Both the position numbers and the translations under genes were made by a program. This document shows positions 1-9,900 of a stretch of 64,000 bases of DNA, piece by piece. The notes beneath the pieces were generated by a model that did no database searches, had not been told where the DNA came from, and saw only the letters and a list, made by a program, of their open reading frames with translations. Positions within the stretch are counted from its first letter, which is position 1. Each line of letters begins with the position of its first letter. This stretch comes from Paucibacter sp. KCTC 42545 (GTDB taxonomy: Bacteria > Pseudomonadota > Gammaproteobacteria > Burkholderiales > Burkholderiaceae_C): positions 4,030,001 through 4,094,000 of the forward strand of contig NZ_CP013692.1 of NCBI RefSeq assembly GCF_001477625.1, in the 5' to 3' direction.

Positions 1-1295
1 AGGCGCAGCACCGGTTCGCGCAGCTTGCCATAACTGTTCGCATCAGCGGCAGGCGTGTTGCGCGCCTCGGGATCCAGCAGCACCGCCTTGAGCATGGCGC
101 GCATATCGCCGCTGGCACCAAAGGCCGCGCTGACCCGCGCCACATAGGCCGGGCTGGGGTGGCTGGTGACCAGGCGTTGAATCAGCTGGCGGCCAATGAA
201 GGGACCCACATTGGGGTGGCTGGCCAGGGTGTCGAGCGCCAGCTTGAGGCTCGCGTTCGGGTCAGCCCGGGTTTGCGCTGGCAGCACCTGGCCGAGAAAG
301 CGCTTCTCGGCCAGCGAGTGGTATTGGCCATAGCCCTGCATCGGCATGATGGCGCGGTCTGCCGAGCAGAAGCTCGGGCACCAGCCGAAGAAGCGGCCGT
401 TGTCGGTGTCGGGGCCGTCCCAGCTCCAGCCGGTGAAGACCTTGGCCATGCCGGCGATGTCGTCGGGGCCGTAGGTGGGTGTGCTCACACCAGCAGCCAG
501 TTTGGCGCTGCCATCGGGGTTGAGCGCGACCAGGCCGATGGAGAACAGCTGCATCACCTCGCGGGCGAAGTTCTCATCCGCAACGCGGCCGGTGGCGGGG
601 TCTTCTTTCTGGTTTTTCAGATGCGAGAGGTACAAGCCCATCATGGGATGGCGCGCCACCTGCTCCAGCAGATTGCGATAGCTGCCCAGGCCTTGCGCGG
701 CCAACATGTCCAGATAGCTGGCGGCGCCGCGCGGCTGGTCGCCCACCGCGCCCTGCGCCAGCGAGATCACAAAGATCTGCGACAAGGCATAGGCCATTCG
801 CTGACGCAGCTGGTCTTCGCCGCTGATGGCCGCTTTGTAAAACGAATCCAGCACCTCGCCCGTACCGGCGCTGGCCGTCGCCTTGGCGGCCTTGAGGCTG
901 GCGTCTGAGGCTTCCCAGTTGGCGCGGTGTGAGCTGGCGGGCAGGGCCAGTTGTTGATCGATCCAGGCCGCGTAGCCCTGATCCATCACCGCCTTGATGC
1001 TGGCCTCGGTGGGGCCGAAGCTGGCTTGCAGCAGAAAGCGGCGCGCCTCGTCACGGCTGGGCTTGGCGGGTGCGGGCTCAGGAGTGGAGGTACCCGCATT
1101 GGGCGTGGCGCCGGGGTCGCCTGCACTGCTACTGCTGCCACCGGCACCGCCACCGCAGGCCGTCAGTCCTGCTACAGCCAGGGACACTGACATCAGCAAG
1201 CTGGCCATGGCCCAGCGCGGCCGGGCTTGCGGCATCAGCGGCTGCTGCTGCAGCGGCGACTGGCTCAGGGCCAGCGGATCAAATTCGACTCTCAT
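1..1295 (-). CDS. DUF1800 family lipoprotein (3' end beyond the window)
   Basis: The frame reads from ATG at 1295 leftwards without a stop to the window edge, giving at least 431 residues. The N-terminus carries a hydrophobic stretch ending in the lipobox LTAC followed by GGG, so it is probably a lipoprotein. After a Gly/Ser/Pro linker comes the DUF1800 region, starting near RDEARRFLLQASFGPTEASI and continuing with ARHPMMGLYLSH and ENFAREVMQLFSIGL, all typical of this family. DUF1800 proteins are often encoded next to a DUF1501 (sulfatase-like, Tat-exported) partner, which would lie to the left of the window. The function of the family is unknown. The 180 bases before the next gene hold no further gene. 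Confidence 0.85.
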   Translation of the reverse strand, partial: MRVEFDPLALSQSPLQQQPLMPQARPRWAMASLLMSVSLAVAGLTACGGGAGGSSSSAGDPGATPNAGTSTPEPAPAKPSRDEARRFLLQASFGPTEASIKAVMDQGYAAWIDQQLALPASSHRANWEASDASLKAAKATASAGTGEVLDSFYKAAISGEDQLRQRMAYALSQIFVISLAQGAVGDQPRGAASYLDMLAAQGLGSYRNLLEQVARHPMMGLYLSHLKNQKEDPATGRVADENFAREVMQLFSIGLVALNPDGSAKLAAGVSTPTYGPDDIAGMAKVFTGWSWDGPDTDNGRFFGWCPSFCSADRAIMPMQGYGQYHSLAEKRFLGQVLPAQTRADPNASLKLALDTLASHPNVGPFIGRQLIQRLVTSHPSPAYVARVSAAFGASGDMRAMLKAVLLDPEARNTPAADANSYGKLREPVLR

Positions 1296-1475
1296 TGCGC
1301 TCCCACACACGGCGCCAAAAACAAAAGGCAGCGCCGAGGTCGGAACTCTAGTCAGGCCAAGCAGGCCGCAGTGCGACCAAAGCCAGCAGAATGTAAGCCG
1401 AGGTAACGTTTGGCGGGCGCATCTGCGCTTGCTGTGACTTTGTGCCGCAATAGGCCAAGTCGTGACCGAAGCCCA

Positions 1476-2786
1476 TCACTCTTCCCATTTGAAACGCGCC
1501 AAAGCCAGGGCCGCGAACAGCAGCGTGAAGCCCAGCATCACCGCCACCGGCAGTAAGGCTGACTGCAAGCCTTGGGCACGCCAGGTCATGGCGTCCAGCC
1601 CATCCACCGCCCAGCGTGTGGGCACAAACATCGACAAGGTTTGCAACCACTCCGGGAAGATGAAGGACGGCACCCAGGCGCCGCCGAGCATGACCATCAG
1701 CAAGGTGGCCAGAATCGCCAGCCCACGCGTGGCCTCGGGCGTTTTGCCCAACGCGGCAATCAACAAGCCAAAGCTCGATGTCAGCGCAGAGAAGGCCAGC
1801 AGCACCGCCACAAAACCCAGCCAGCTGCCTTCCACCCGCACCCCAAAAGCGGCCATGGCCACGGCATAAATGGCCGCGAACACCAGCAAGGCGATCAGCG
1901 CGCAGCTGGCCATGCGGCTGCCCAGCAAGGTGGCTCGCGACAAGGGTGCTGCGCGCAGGCGCAGCCACAGGCCTTGGCGGCGCAGCAGCAGCAAGCCCAC
2001 GCCGATGTCCACCCCCATCATCAAAATGAACTGCACCCCCATGCCGGCGAAGGAATGGGCATAGCTGTTGTAGTGCAACTCGGGCCGCGCGCTGGCCTCG
2101 GTTTCACGCGTGCTGAAGGGTGGGCTGAAGCTAGGCCCGGTCAATGCGGCAGAAGCGGCGGATGCTGCGGATGTCGGCGCTGAAGCCGAAGGTGTCGCGG
2201 TTTGCGCCTGCACGCGGCTGATGCTGTCGAACATCTGCAGCAAGTCCTGGCGCTGGGCGGCGGGCATCTGCGTGTCGGCGGCCACCTCGGACCGCGCATC
2301 CTTGAGGACCGGGCTGTTGGCACCAAAAGTCTGCTGCGCCACCAAGGCCATCGCATGCTGGGTCAGCAGGCCACGCACCAGCGGCAGCGCCATGGCTTGC
2401 GAGGGGTCGTAGACCAGGCCCACCTCCGGCTTGTGCTGGCCGCCGAACATGGCGCGGCCAGCTTGCGCGGCAAAGCCGGCGGGCAGCTCAATCGCGGCGC
2501 GCAGCTTGCCGGCCCTGACCTGCGCCTGGGCCTCATCGGCCGGCAATTCGCTGAGGGCCAAGCTGGGGTCCGCGCGCAGCGCCGCCACCAGTTTTTGGGA
2601 CAAGGCGCTGCGGTCCAGATCCGTGATGGCCACCGGCACATGGGCGGGCTTGTTGCCCGAGCCGCCGAAGAGGCTGCCGAAAAAGGCCGCGATCAAAATC
2701 GGCGCGGCAATACTCATCAAGACCGCGCGACGGTTGGAAAAGTGCAGGATCAGGTCCTTGCGCAAAAGAGCGAGAAAAGCGTGCAT
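1476..2786 (-). CDS. ABC-2 type transporter permease
   Basis: 436 residues. An N-terminal transmembrane helix (around residues 22-42, with ADDED basic residues before it) is followed by a large periplasmic domain to about residue 240, then five or six helices in the C-terminal half. This is the DrrB/YhhJ-type ABC-2 membrane layout. The start ATG at 2786 has AAGGA upstream. It lies 16 bases behind the ATP-binding gene on the same strand, so the two form one operon and one exporter. The substrate cannot be told from sequence; lipophilic drugs or an envelope component are typical for the family. Confidence 0.85.
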   Translation of the reverse strand: MHAFLALLRKDLILHFSNRRAVLMSIAAPILIAAFFGSLFGGSGNKPAHVPVAITDLDRSALSQKLVAALRADPSLALSELPADEAQAQVRAGKLRAAIELPAGFAAQAGRAMFGGQHKPEVGLVYDPSQAMALPLVRGLLTQHAMALVAQQTFGANSPVLKDARSEVAADTQMPAAQRQDLLQMFDSISRVQAQTATPSASAPTSAASAASAALTGPSFSPPFSTRETEASARPELHYNSYAHSFAGMGVQFILMMGVDIGVGLLLLRRQGLWLRLRAAPLSRATLLGSRMASCALIALLVFAAIYAVAMAAFGVRVEGSWLGFVAVLLAFSALTSSFGLLIAALGKTPEATRGLAILATLLMVMLGGAWVPSFIFPEWLQTLSMFVPTRWAVDGLDAMTWRAQGLQSALLPVAVMLGFTLLFAALALARFKWEE

Positions 2787-2802
2787 GGTGGTGTCCTTCC
2801 TC

Positions 2803-3741
2803 TCAATCGCGCAGCTGGCGGCCGGTCAGGGCCAGGAACACATCTTCCAGATTGGCTCGGCCTGAGCTGATGTGGCGCAGCTGCTGGCCTTGCGCGGCCA
2901 GGGCCTGCAAGACAAGCGGGGTGGCGAGGGTCAGGTCTTGCACGCCGAGCTTGAGCTGGCTGCCGTGCAACTCGACTTGCCTGACACCGGCCAGGGCCTG
3001 CAAGGCGGCCAGATCCAGCGGCGCGCCCTCGTCCAATTCCAGCTGCAGGGTTTGCGCGGCCGGCAAGCGGCGGTAAAGCTCGGGTAGGGTGCCGCTGGCC
3101 AGCACCTCGCCGTGGTCCATGATCAAGACCCGATCGGCCAGGCGCTCCACTTCTTCCATGTAATGGGTGGTGTAGACCAGGGCTTTGCCAGCGCGCTTGA
3201 GCCGTTCGAGCTGATCGAAGATGGCGTTACGGCTTTGCGGGTCAACCCCGGCGGTGGGCTCGTCCAGCAAGAGCACGTCGGGGTCATGGACCAGGGCGCA
3301 GGCGATATTGAGTCGGCGCTTCATGCCGCCGCTGAAGCTGGCGGGTTTGTCTTGGGCGCGCTCGGCCAAGCCGACCCAATCCAGCACCTCGCGGGCGCGC
3401 TGCCGCAGGGCGTGGCCGGACATGCCGTACAGCGCGCCGAACAATTCGATATTGGCCTGGGCCGGCAAATCCTCGAACAGCGCAATGTCCTGGGGCACCA
3501 AGCCGATGCGGCACTTGAACGCGTTCGCTTGCTCGGCCAAGCTGATGCCGGCCACATGGACCGAACCGCTGTCTGCGGGGATCAGGCCGGCCATCATCGC
3601 GAGCGTGGTGGACTTGCCCGCGCCATTGGGGCCGAGGAAGCCGAGCAACTCGCCGGCACGCACCTGGAAGGAAACTTCACGCACCGCCTGCCTGGCGCCA
3701 AAGGCTTTCTTCAGGCCCTGGACTTGCAAGATCTCTGTCAT
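2803..3741 (-). CDS. ABC transporter ATP-binding protein
   Basis: 312 residues. Walker A GPNGAGKST at residues 38-46, signature SFSGGMKRR, Walker B VLLLDEPTAGVDPQS and the H-loop (TTHYMEE) are all present, so the ATPase should be active. The long C-terminal part after about residue 220 is typical of DrrA/CcmA-like exporter ATPases. The start ATG at 3741 has a strong AGGAGG seven bases upstream. It is the first gene of a two-gene operon with the ABC-2 permease. Confidence 0.9.
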   Translation of the reverse strand: MTEILQVQGLKKAFGARQAVREVSFQVRAGELLGFLGPNGAGKSTTLAMMAGLIPADSGSVHVAGISLAEQANAFKCRIGLVPQDIALFEDLPAQANIELFGALYGMSGHALRQRAREVLDWVGLAERAQDKPASFSGGMKRRLNIACALVHDPDVLLLDEPTAGVDPQSRNAIFDQLERLKRAGKALVYTTHYMEEVERLADRVLIMDHGEVLASGTLPELYRRLPAAQTLQLELDEGAPLDLAALQALAGVRQVELHGSQLKLGVQDLTLATPLVLQALAAQGQQLRHISSGRANLEDVFLALTGRQLRD

Positions 3742-3861
3742 CGACCGCCCTCCTCAACTGGTGTGGCGCGATCTTAGAGATGAGGGTGGGAAATCAATCA
3801 GGTATTACGACGAACGGTGTGCCAAGCGGCGCCAAACGACAGGCGCCGACGCAGGCGGGCT

Positions 3862-4158
3862 TCAGCATTGCACGGGGTTGTTGCAGACCTTGGCCTTGGC
3901 CACCAAAACAGTGGAGTCGGCTGCCGCAGGCGTGCGGCGGGCTTCGATGACCACGCGCGGCAGCTTCTCAATCGGCTGCTGCTGGGCCACAGCGGCGGGG
4001 GTCACGGGGCGCTTGCCTTCGATGACCACACGCTCCAGCTTGACGACGCGCATAGAGGCCTCGGGCTTGGCCTGAACGACCCAGGCGGTGGCGGCGCCGG
4101 CGATCAGGCCGACAGCGGTGAACACGGTAACGAAGAGATTCTTGGGGCTGGCAATCAT
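3862..4158 (-). CDS. small one-helix protein with a VVxLERVVxE motif
   Basis: 98 residues from ATG 4158, chosen because AGGAGT lies eight bases upstream and the protein then begins with a membrane helix (about residues 6-28, ending GAATAWVVQ). A longer frame to 4251 exists but lacks a ribosome site. The tail carries RVVKLERVVIEG and, about 25 residues on, LPRVVIEARR, then ends with two cysteines. The same motif (RVVQLERVVVE) occurs in the small protein at 6456-6674, on the other side of the lipoprotein gene. I do not recognise a named family. The tail probably faces the periplasm. Confidence 0.6.
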   Translation of the reverse strand: MIASPKNLFVTVFTAVGLIAGAATAWVVQAKPEASMRVVKLERVVIEGKRPVTPAAVAQQQPIEKLPRVVIEARRTPAAADSTVLVAKAKVCNNPVQC

Positions 4159-4364
4159 GGCACTAACTCCTGCTGCTGCGAGTAGCAGATGCGCTACCCA
4201 TGAATGCAGTTTCGGCTTTGAGCGCGGTGCTTTCCAGGCCCAGGCGATCAAGCGACAGGAGAGGCGATTGAGTTGCAGCAGAGCCGGATGAACGCACTTC
4301 CGGCTACTGGAAAACCCCTGGTCTCAGCAGCATCAAGCGCCTGCAACAAGGGCTTGCTCGCGCT

Positions 4365-6353
4365 TCAGCGCGCGCGCAGCACGCGGGTGGTCTGCTCCTG
4401 CTCATTGAGGCGCTGCTGCGCCGTCAAAGGTTTGACCCGCGCCGCCGCCAACGCGGCCTGATCGAGATTGGCGCCCCAGGTCTGCCCGGCCCGCAAGGCC
4501 AGCGGCGCGGCCAGGCCGGCGCTGAAGTTGGCCGGCAACCAGGGCAGCAAATCGTTCAGCACCAGTTGCAGGCGCGGCCGGATGCTGGGCTCGCCGATGC
4601 GCCCGCGCTGGCCCCAGTTCAGCACCAGATCGGCGCTGCTGCTGCCGGGCTGCAACTGATTGGTCACGGCAAAGTCACGCAGCACGCCGTAGCGCAGCTG
4701 CATCATGCCCTCCTCCACCAGCATGGCGGCGTCCTCACGCGGCACGCTGGCGCCGCTGGGCACCGAATAGCTGTAATCGTCGTTGACCCGGTCCTGGCTG
4801 AAAAAACGGGTGATGTCCTCGGGGCGGTAGGCCTCTTGCACCGGCGTGGGTGTGGCGCCAAAGGACAGCACCGAGGCCAAGCCCTGCATCTCCTGCGAGA
4901 AGAAGGGCAAGGTTTGCGCCAGTTGCTGCGAGGCGGTGTTGACCGGGATGGCCTGGTAGACCCGCTTGCTGCTGTCCAGGCTGGCATGCACGCGGGGCGG
5001 CAGAAAGTCGTTGGCATGCGTCAGCTCGTGATACAGCAAACGCCCCAAGTCGTAGGGCAGCTCACTCAGGCTGCGGCTTTGGCGCGCGCTGATGGCGTAG
5101 CTGGTGACGGCATGCTGGTTATTCAGCACATAACGCCAAGGCGTGGCGAAGGCCAGCGTGCTGCCGTTGCCGGAGCGCGGGTCGGCGGCTTCGCTGATGC
5201 TGTCGCGCTGGGCGGGGGTGAGCCACAGATAGCTGGCATCCAGATAGATGGCGCCAGTCGTGCTCCAGTAAAAAGCCGGCCGCACCTGGCCGCCGATCAC
5301 CACGGCGGTGACGGCCGCCAGCATGCGGCGGAAGTCGCCATTGACGTCTTGCTCGCGCAAAAAGCGCTCGAACACCTCGGCCATCCAGTCGTTGGAGACG
5401 ACGACGCGCTGCATCACCTGCTCTACCGTCGGCGCCGCCCCGCCGCTGGTCTGGCCGAGGATGGGCAACTGGCCCAGGGTGCAGGTGTTGTTGGGATTGC
5501 TGCGGCTCAGGTAAGGGCTGAAGACACAGTCGCGCAGGGCCGCCGCATAAGGGCCTTGGGCCAGATAGGGGTAAGTGCGGCTGACCGGATTGCTGCTGGT
5601 GAACAAAGGGTCGGCCGGCAGACCCGGCACGGCTTGCACCAGCAGGCTGAACTGCCCCGTGGCCGTACGGCCATCGGCCAGGGTGAGCCGCACGCTCAAG
5701 CTCAGGCTGCTATCGCGCTGCAGCGCTGGCGCTTTGATGATGACGCGCCAGCCGTCGGTGCCGCTCAACGTGGCGCTGGCGTCGCCGCTCTGGCTCCAGG
5801 CCACTTGGGCGCCTTCCAATTCGGCCTCGCTGAAGCCGGGTGCCCAAGCGCGCAGCGAAGTCTGCCCACCGGCCAGCACCGAGGGCTCGCCGCGGACCAC
5901 CAGGGCCGGGGCTGCCGCCGCACTGCTGCTGTTGAACTGCACCGGCGCTTGAAAAGAGCGCCCCTTGGCATCGACATAGCGCAGATCAAACTGATAAGCC
6001 CCCGCCGCCGTGGGCTCAACACTGAGCGCCTGCGAGCGGCTGGACATGGCATTCAGGGCAGGGCCGGCGGTTTGCGTCCATTGCAGGCCGCTGAGCGTGG
6101 CGCCCTCGCAGGCGAGCAGAGCCAGTTCGGTGTTGCGGCCGGCCGGCGGTGCGGCCTCAAGCGCCAAGCGTGCCACCGAGCCGGCTTCACATTGGCTGCT
6201 GAGCGCGGGGACGGGCAGTGGCGTGGGCGTGGGGGTCGGTGGCTCATTGCCAGCAGCGCCGCTGCCTCCACCACCACCGCAGGCCGCCAAAAAGAGCAAG
6301 AGCGCCAAGCTCCAGGCTTGCGCGCCCATATTGAATGCTTTGTTCTTTTTCAT
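4365..6353 (-). CDS. large lipoprotein with an HExxH motif, possible metallopeptidase
   Basis: 662 residues from ATG 6353, which places the signal sequence at the N-terminus: LALLLFLAAC with lipobox LAAC, then a GGGGG run and a Thr/Pro linker (PTPTPTPLP). Residues about 60-260 look like Ig-type or PKD-like beta domains. HELTH at residues 442-446 (in RLLYHELTHANDF) is a zincin-type zinc motif, and a later EEGMMQLRYG could give a third ligand. Outer-membrane or periplasmic location is likely. No named peptidase family is recognised and no substrate is evident. It lies between two small one-helix proteins on the same strand. Confidence 0.6.
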   Translation of the reverse strand: MKKNKAFNMGAQAWSLALLLFLAACGGGGGSGAAGNEPPTPTPTPLPVPALSSQCEAGSVARLALEAAPPAGRNTELALLACEGATLSGLQWTQTAGPALNAMSSRSQALSVEPTAAGAYQFDLRYVDAKGRSFQAPVQFNSSSAAAAPALVVRGEPSVLAGGQTSLRAWAPGFSEAELEGAQVAWSQSGDASATLSGTDGWRVIIKAPALQRDSSLSLSVRLTLADGRTATGQFSLLVQAVPGLPADPLFTSSNPVSRTYPYLAQGPYAAALRDCVFSPYLSRSNPNNTCTLGQLPILGQTSGGAAPTVEQVMQRVVVSNDWMAEVFERFLREQDVNGDFRRMLAAVTAVVIGGQVRPAFYWSTTGAIYLDASYLWLTPAQRDSISEAADPRSGNGSTLAFATPWRYVLNNQHAVTSYAISARQSRSLSELPYDLGRLLYHELTHANDFLPPRVHASLDSSKRVYQAIPVNTASQQLAQTLPFFSQEMQGLASVLSFGATPTPVQEAYRPEDITRFFSQDRVNDDYSYSVPSGASVPREDAAMLVEEGMMQLRYGVLRDFAVTNQLQPGSSSADLVLNWGQRGRIGEPSIRPRLQLVLNDLLPWLPANFSAGLAAPLALRAGQTWGANLDQAALAAARVKPLTAQQRLNEQEQTTRVLRAR

Positions 6354-6455
6354 CGCCTTGTCTCGGTCCGGTCCCGCCATGCGGGCGGCCATATTACAAG
6401 GCGGCAGGATCAGGCGCGCAGCGGCCTAGGGGCGGCCGCTGCACATCTCAGCAGA

Positions 6456-6674
6456 TCAACTTTGAGGAGCCGACTGCAAGCTGCTGGCCTGAGCCGAGCG
6501 CGGTGCCAGCGTGCTGCGGGGTGACTCCACCACCACACGTTCCAGCTGCACCACGCGCGGCGTGGCGGCCGGCGGCGATTCAGACAAGGCGGCCAGGTTC
6601 AGCCCCAACAGCGCCGCGGCGGCGACTGCGATCAGAGCGGTCAACAAAGTGCGCAAAGCGAGTTGGGATTTCAT
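6456..6674 (-). CDS. small one-helix protein, motif paralogue of the 3862-4158 product
   Basis: 72 residues from ATG 6674 (MKSQLALR). A hydrophobic segment at about residues 9-31 is followed by a Ser/Pro/Ala-rich tail containing RVVQLERVVVE at residues 40-50. The in-frame extension up to 6731 has no sign of being translated. It precedes the HExxH lipoprotein on the same strand with a 102-base gap. The motif match to the other small protein is short, but both are N-terminal-helix proteins with the same spacing from helix to motif. Function unknown. Confidence 0.5.
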   Translation of the reverse strand: MKSQLALRTLLTALIAVAAAALLGLNLAALSESPPAATPRVVQLERVVVESPRSTLAPRSAQASSLQSAPQS

Positions 6675-6973
6675 GACGAGGGCCTTTCGGTGTTGCCTGC
6701 CAATTTTTGACAGTGAACACAGTGTCGGCAAAGGCGGGGCCGCATGCCAGCGCCGCGAGACGAAGGCGCAAATAGGCTGCGTGAACGGCGCGGGGCGGCG
6801 ATGAATGGCTGACGGGAACAGTGGCGAAAGGCAGCGCCCATCAGCGCGACCAAGCCCCTTCTAGCCCAAGACCCCAGCCCTCTCAAGCCCTATTATTTGC
6901 CACGACAAGAGCGGCCAAGCCGCCTATCGTGCGCACGGTCCGCGGGCCCACACACAACAAATCAGGGAGCACT
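6675..6973. other. divergent intergenic region before the peroxidase-P450 gene
   Basis: 299 bases between the small minus-strand gene and the fusion gene. A TTGACA lies near 6708-6713 and a possible -10 TATTAT at 6891-6896 for the rightward gene, but no good -35 pairs with the latter. AGGGAGC just before ATG 6974 is the ribosome site. Confidence 0.3.
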
Positions 6974-9900
6974 ATGAGCAAGCCAGCCTTCGAAACCCAG
7001 CTGCAAGGCATCACCGATCTGGTGCTGATCACACCGATCAAGCCCGGTTTCGTCACCGCCTTCGAGACCATCACTTATGTGGACCGGCTGCGCCGGGTGC
7101 TGAAGTCGCTCAATGCCTTGCGCCTGGGCGCGCGCGAGTCCAGCGATGCGCCGGGCTTGTTCACCGATGTGGTGAGCCGCTTCCACATCGTCCACTCCTT
7201 CCGCTGGGCCATCATCGCCCCGCCGGCTGATGCCGCACCCGGCACGCCGCACAAGCTGCTGCTCAATGTCTGCTTCGACGGCGGCTGGGAGCCCTATATG
7301 CGAGTGATCTGGGACCAGCTTGGCAGCATGCTGGACCTGATTCTGTGCCACGCCGAAGGCTACCGCCTGGCCAAGGAAACCAGCTTCGAGCGCTACAAGG
7401 ACTGGGTGCGCGAGCATGAGATCGCCAGCGATTTCCTCTACTTCGAAACCGGCCGCAGCAGCGCCGACCACGACTATTTGGCCGCCCTGGAATGGCAAGA
7501 GCGCGAGCACCCCGAGACCGATGCGGCGCTGGCCGCCACCCGCATACGCACGCCCGTGCCCGGCGAAACCGCGCCCTTGCCCGATGGCCTGCCCGCCCGC
7601 GCCGCCATGGCCGTGCGCGCCCTGCCGGCCCTGGCCACGCTGTACACGCTGGACCGCTACTTCATGCGCGATGACCCCAGCGTGGCGGACGGCCAATGCC
7701 TGATCCGCGCCGCCCGCGACATCTTGTTCGAGCTGGTGCAACTCGACACCGCCAAACTGTTCCCGCCGGGCAGCCCCCTGCGCGCCGCCTACTACCGCAT
7801 GCTGGACTGGTTTGAAAAGCCCGCCCGCGTGGCCGAGATCAGCACCCGCCAGCTTGACTACCAGCCCAGCGACATCCAAGGCGGCATGCTGACGGCCTAC
7901 CCCGACTTGAGCGGCGGCGCCATGGTCTTGCTGCGCGTGGTGCAAGCGCCGCAGGCAGTGGCCTGGCTGGCGGCCTTCCCGGCCAGCAACGAGGACGACA
8001 CGGTGAAGGGCAACAAGCCGGCCGACGGCTTCTACCGCAATGTGGCGCTGAGCCTGGCCGGCCTGCGCGCGCTGGGCGTCAGCAGCAGCCGGCTGGAGCG
8101 CATGCCCCAGCCCTTTGTGGAAGGCATGGAAGCACGCGCCGGTGTGCTGGGTGATCTGCGCCACAACCACCCGCGCTACTGGAAACTGCCGCAGCGCAAC
8201 TGGCCTGCCGCAAGCGCTAACGCCGAAAGTGGCCGGGTTGATCTGAACGCGGTGCATGTGCTGATTCAGCTGCGCCATGGCACCCAAGTCAGCGAGGCGG
8301 CGCGCCAAGCCGCCATCCAACAACTGGAGCAAGGCAGCGGCTTGCAAGTGCTGTCGGTGCAGGCCATGCGCCGCAATAGCGCACCCGGCAAGCCCAAGCA
8401 GACGGTAGAGAGCTTTGGCTTTGTCGACGGCATCAGCCAACCAGTGGTGGGCGAGCCCAGCGGCCCGACGCCGGCGCAGCCTTGGTCAGATGCGGTGCAG
8501 CGCGGCGAGCTGCTGCTGGGTTATCGCACCGATCGGGAGCGCTACGCCGTGCCCGAGCAGGCCGACGCCTTGCTGGACAAAGGCACCTTCCTGGTGGTGC
8601 GCAAGCTGCGCCAGTTTCCCGGCCGCTTGCAGCAGACCCTGGACAGCCAAGTCACCGAACTGGGTCTGGACCGCAAAACCTTGCTGGCCAAGATGATGGG
8701 CCGCTGGCCCGACGGCGTGCCCCTGGCCGCGCCCGCCATCGGCCCCGGCAACAACTTCAATTACAGCCAGGATGCCCAAGGCAAGGCCTGCCCCTTCCAC
8801 GCCCACATCCGCCGGGCCAACCCGCGCACCGACCCCACCCTGGCCACCCCGGTGCCACGCCTGCTGCGCCGCGGCATGTCCTACGGCCCGCCGCTGCAGC
8901 CGGGCCAGGCCCCGGCCGACATGGATAAGGACGAACGCGGCCTGATCTTCATGGCCTATAACGCCAGCTTGGCCGAGCAGTTCGAGACCGTGCAGCGCTG
9001 GATCTCCGGCGGCAATAGCAGCGGCGGCTATGCCGGCCAGTCCGACCCCTTTTTAGGCGTGGCCGTGCCCAAGGCCGCTGCCGCTGAGCGTCTACCCAGC
9101 ACCACGCCACGGGTGTTCCGCTTCGAGCATGAAGGCCGTGCGCTGAGCCTCAATCTGGGCGAGCAACCGCTGGTGGAGCTGCAGTGGGGCGCTTACTTCT
9201 TCGTGCCTGCCATCACCGCCCTGCGCCAGCTGCCCATGCTGGTGGAGCTGCCGGCCTTCCCCACGCCGATTGCCGTGCCGGCCCGCGCCCCCGATGTGGC
9301 CGACGCCAAAGCCTGGCAGGAATGGCTGGAAGACAGCAATAGCCGCGACGCCGCCTGGGCCTATGTGCGCAGCCAGCCGGGCGGCGTTTTGCGCACCGCC
9401 TACGGCGTGCTGGTGGGCGAGGCTGCGCGGGTCTGCGATGTGTTCCGCGACGTGGATTCGCGCTACTCGGTCAGCGGCTATGGCAGCCGCATGGCGCAAT
9501 CGGTGGGGCGCGGCTACCTCGGCATGGACGAGGACAGCGGCCACCGCGAACAGGCCCCCCTGATCAACGCAGCCATCGAGCGCATCGACGAAGCCAGTGC
9601 CTTCGGTGCCGCCCGCACCATCGCTAACGCGGTGATCAAGCAGACCGTGGGCGGCGCCCGCCAGCTGCAACTCAAAGAAGCCTTGCTGGACCTGGAGCAG
9701 CTGTCCGAACATGTGCTGGCCGCCCTGTGCCAGCAATGGTTCGGCCTGCCCGACCAGCGCCTGATGTGGGGCACCGAATGGCATGCCGCCAGCGACACAC
9801 CGGCGCCGCGCTGCCCGCGCGACTTCATCGCCGTGTCTCGCTATGTGTTCGGCCCCCACCCCAGCCCGGTGGTGGAAAAGACAGCCAGCAAAAAGGGTCA

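Noticed and set aside
4566..6524. 652-codon open frame on the plus strand antisense to the HExxH lipoprotein
   Set aside because: Its composition is Gln/Arg/Ala/Gly-rich with no domain, and it lies opposite a gene with signal peptide and motif; this is a high-GC shadow frame.
6962..8440. 492-codon minus frame opposite the DyP half of the fusion gene
   Set aside because: Low-complexity His/Gln/Ala-rich translation without motifs, opposite a gene with catalytic residues.
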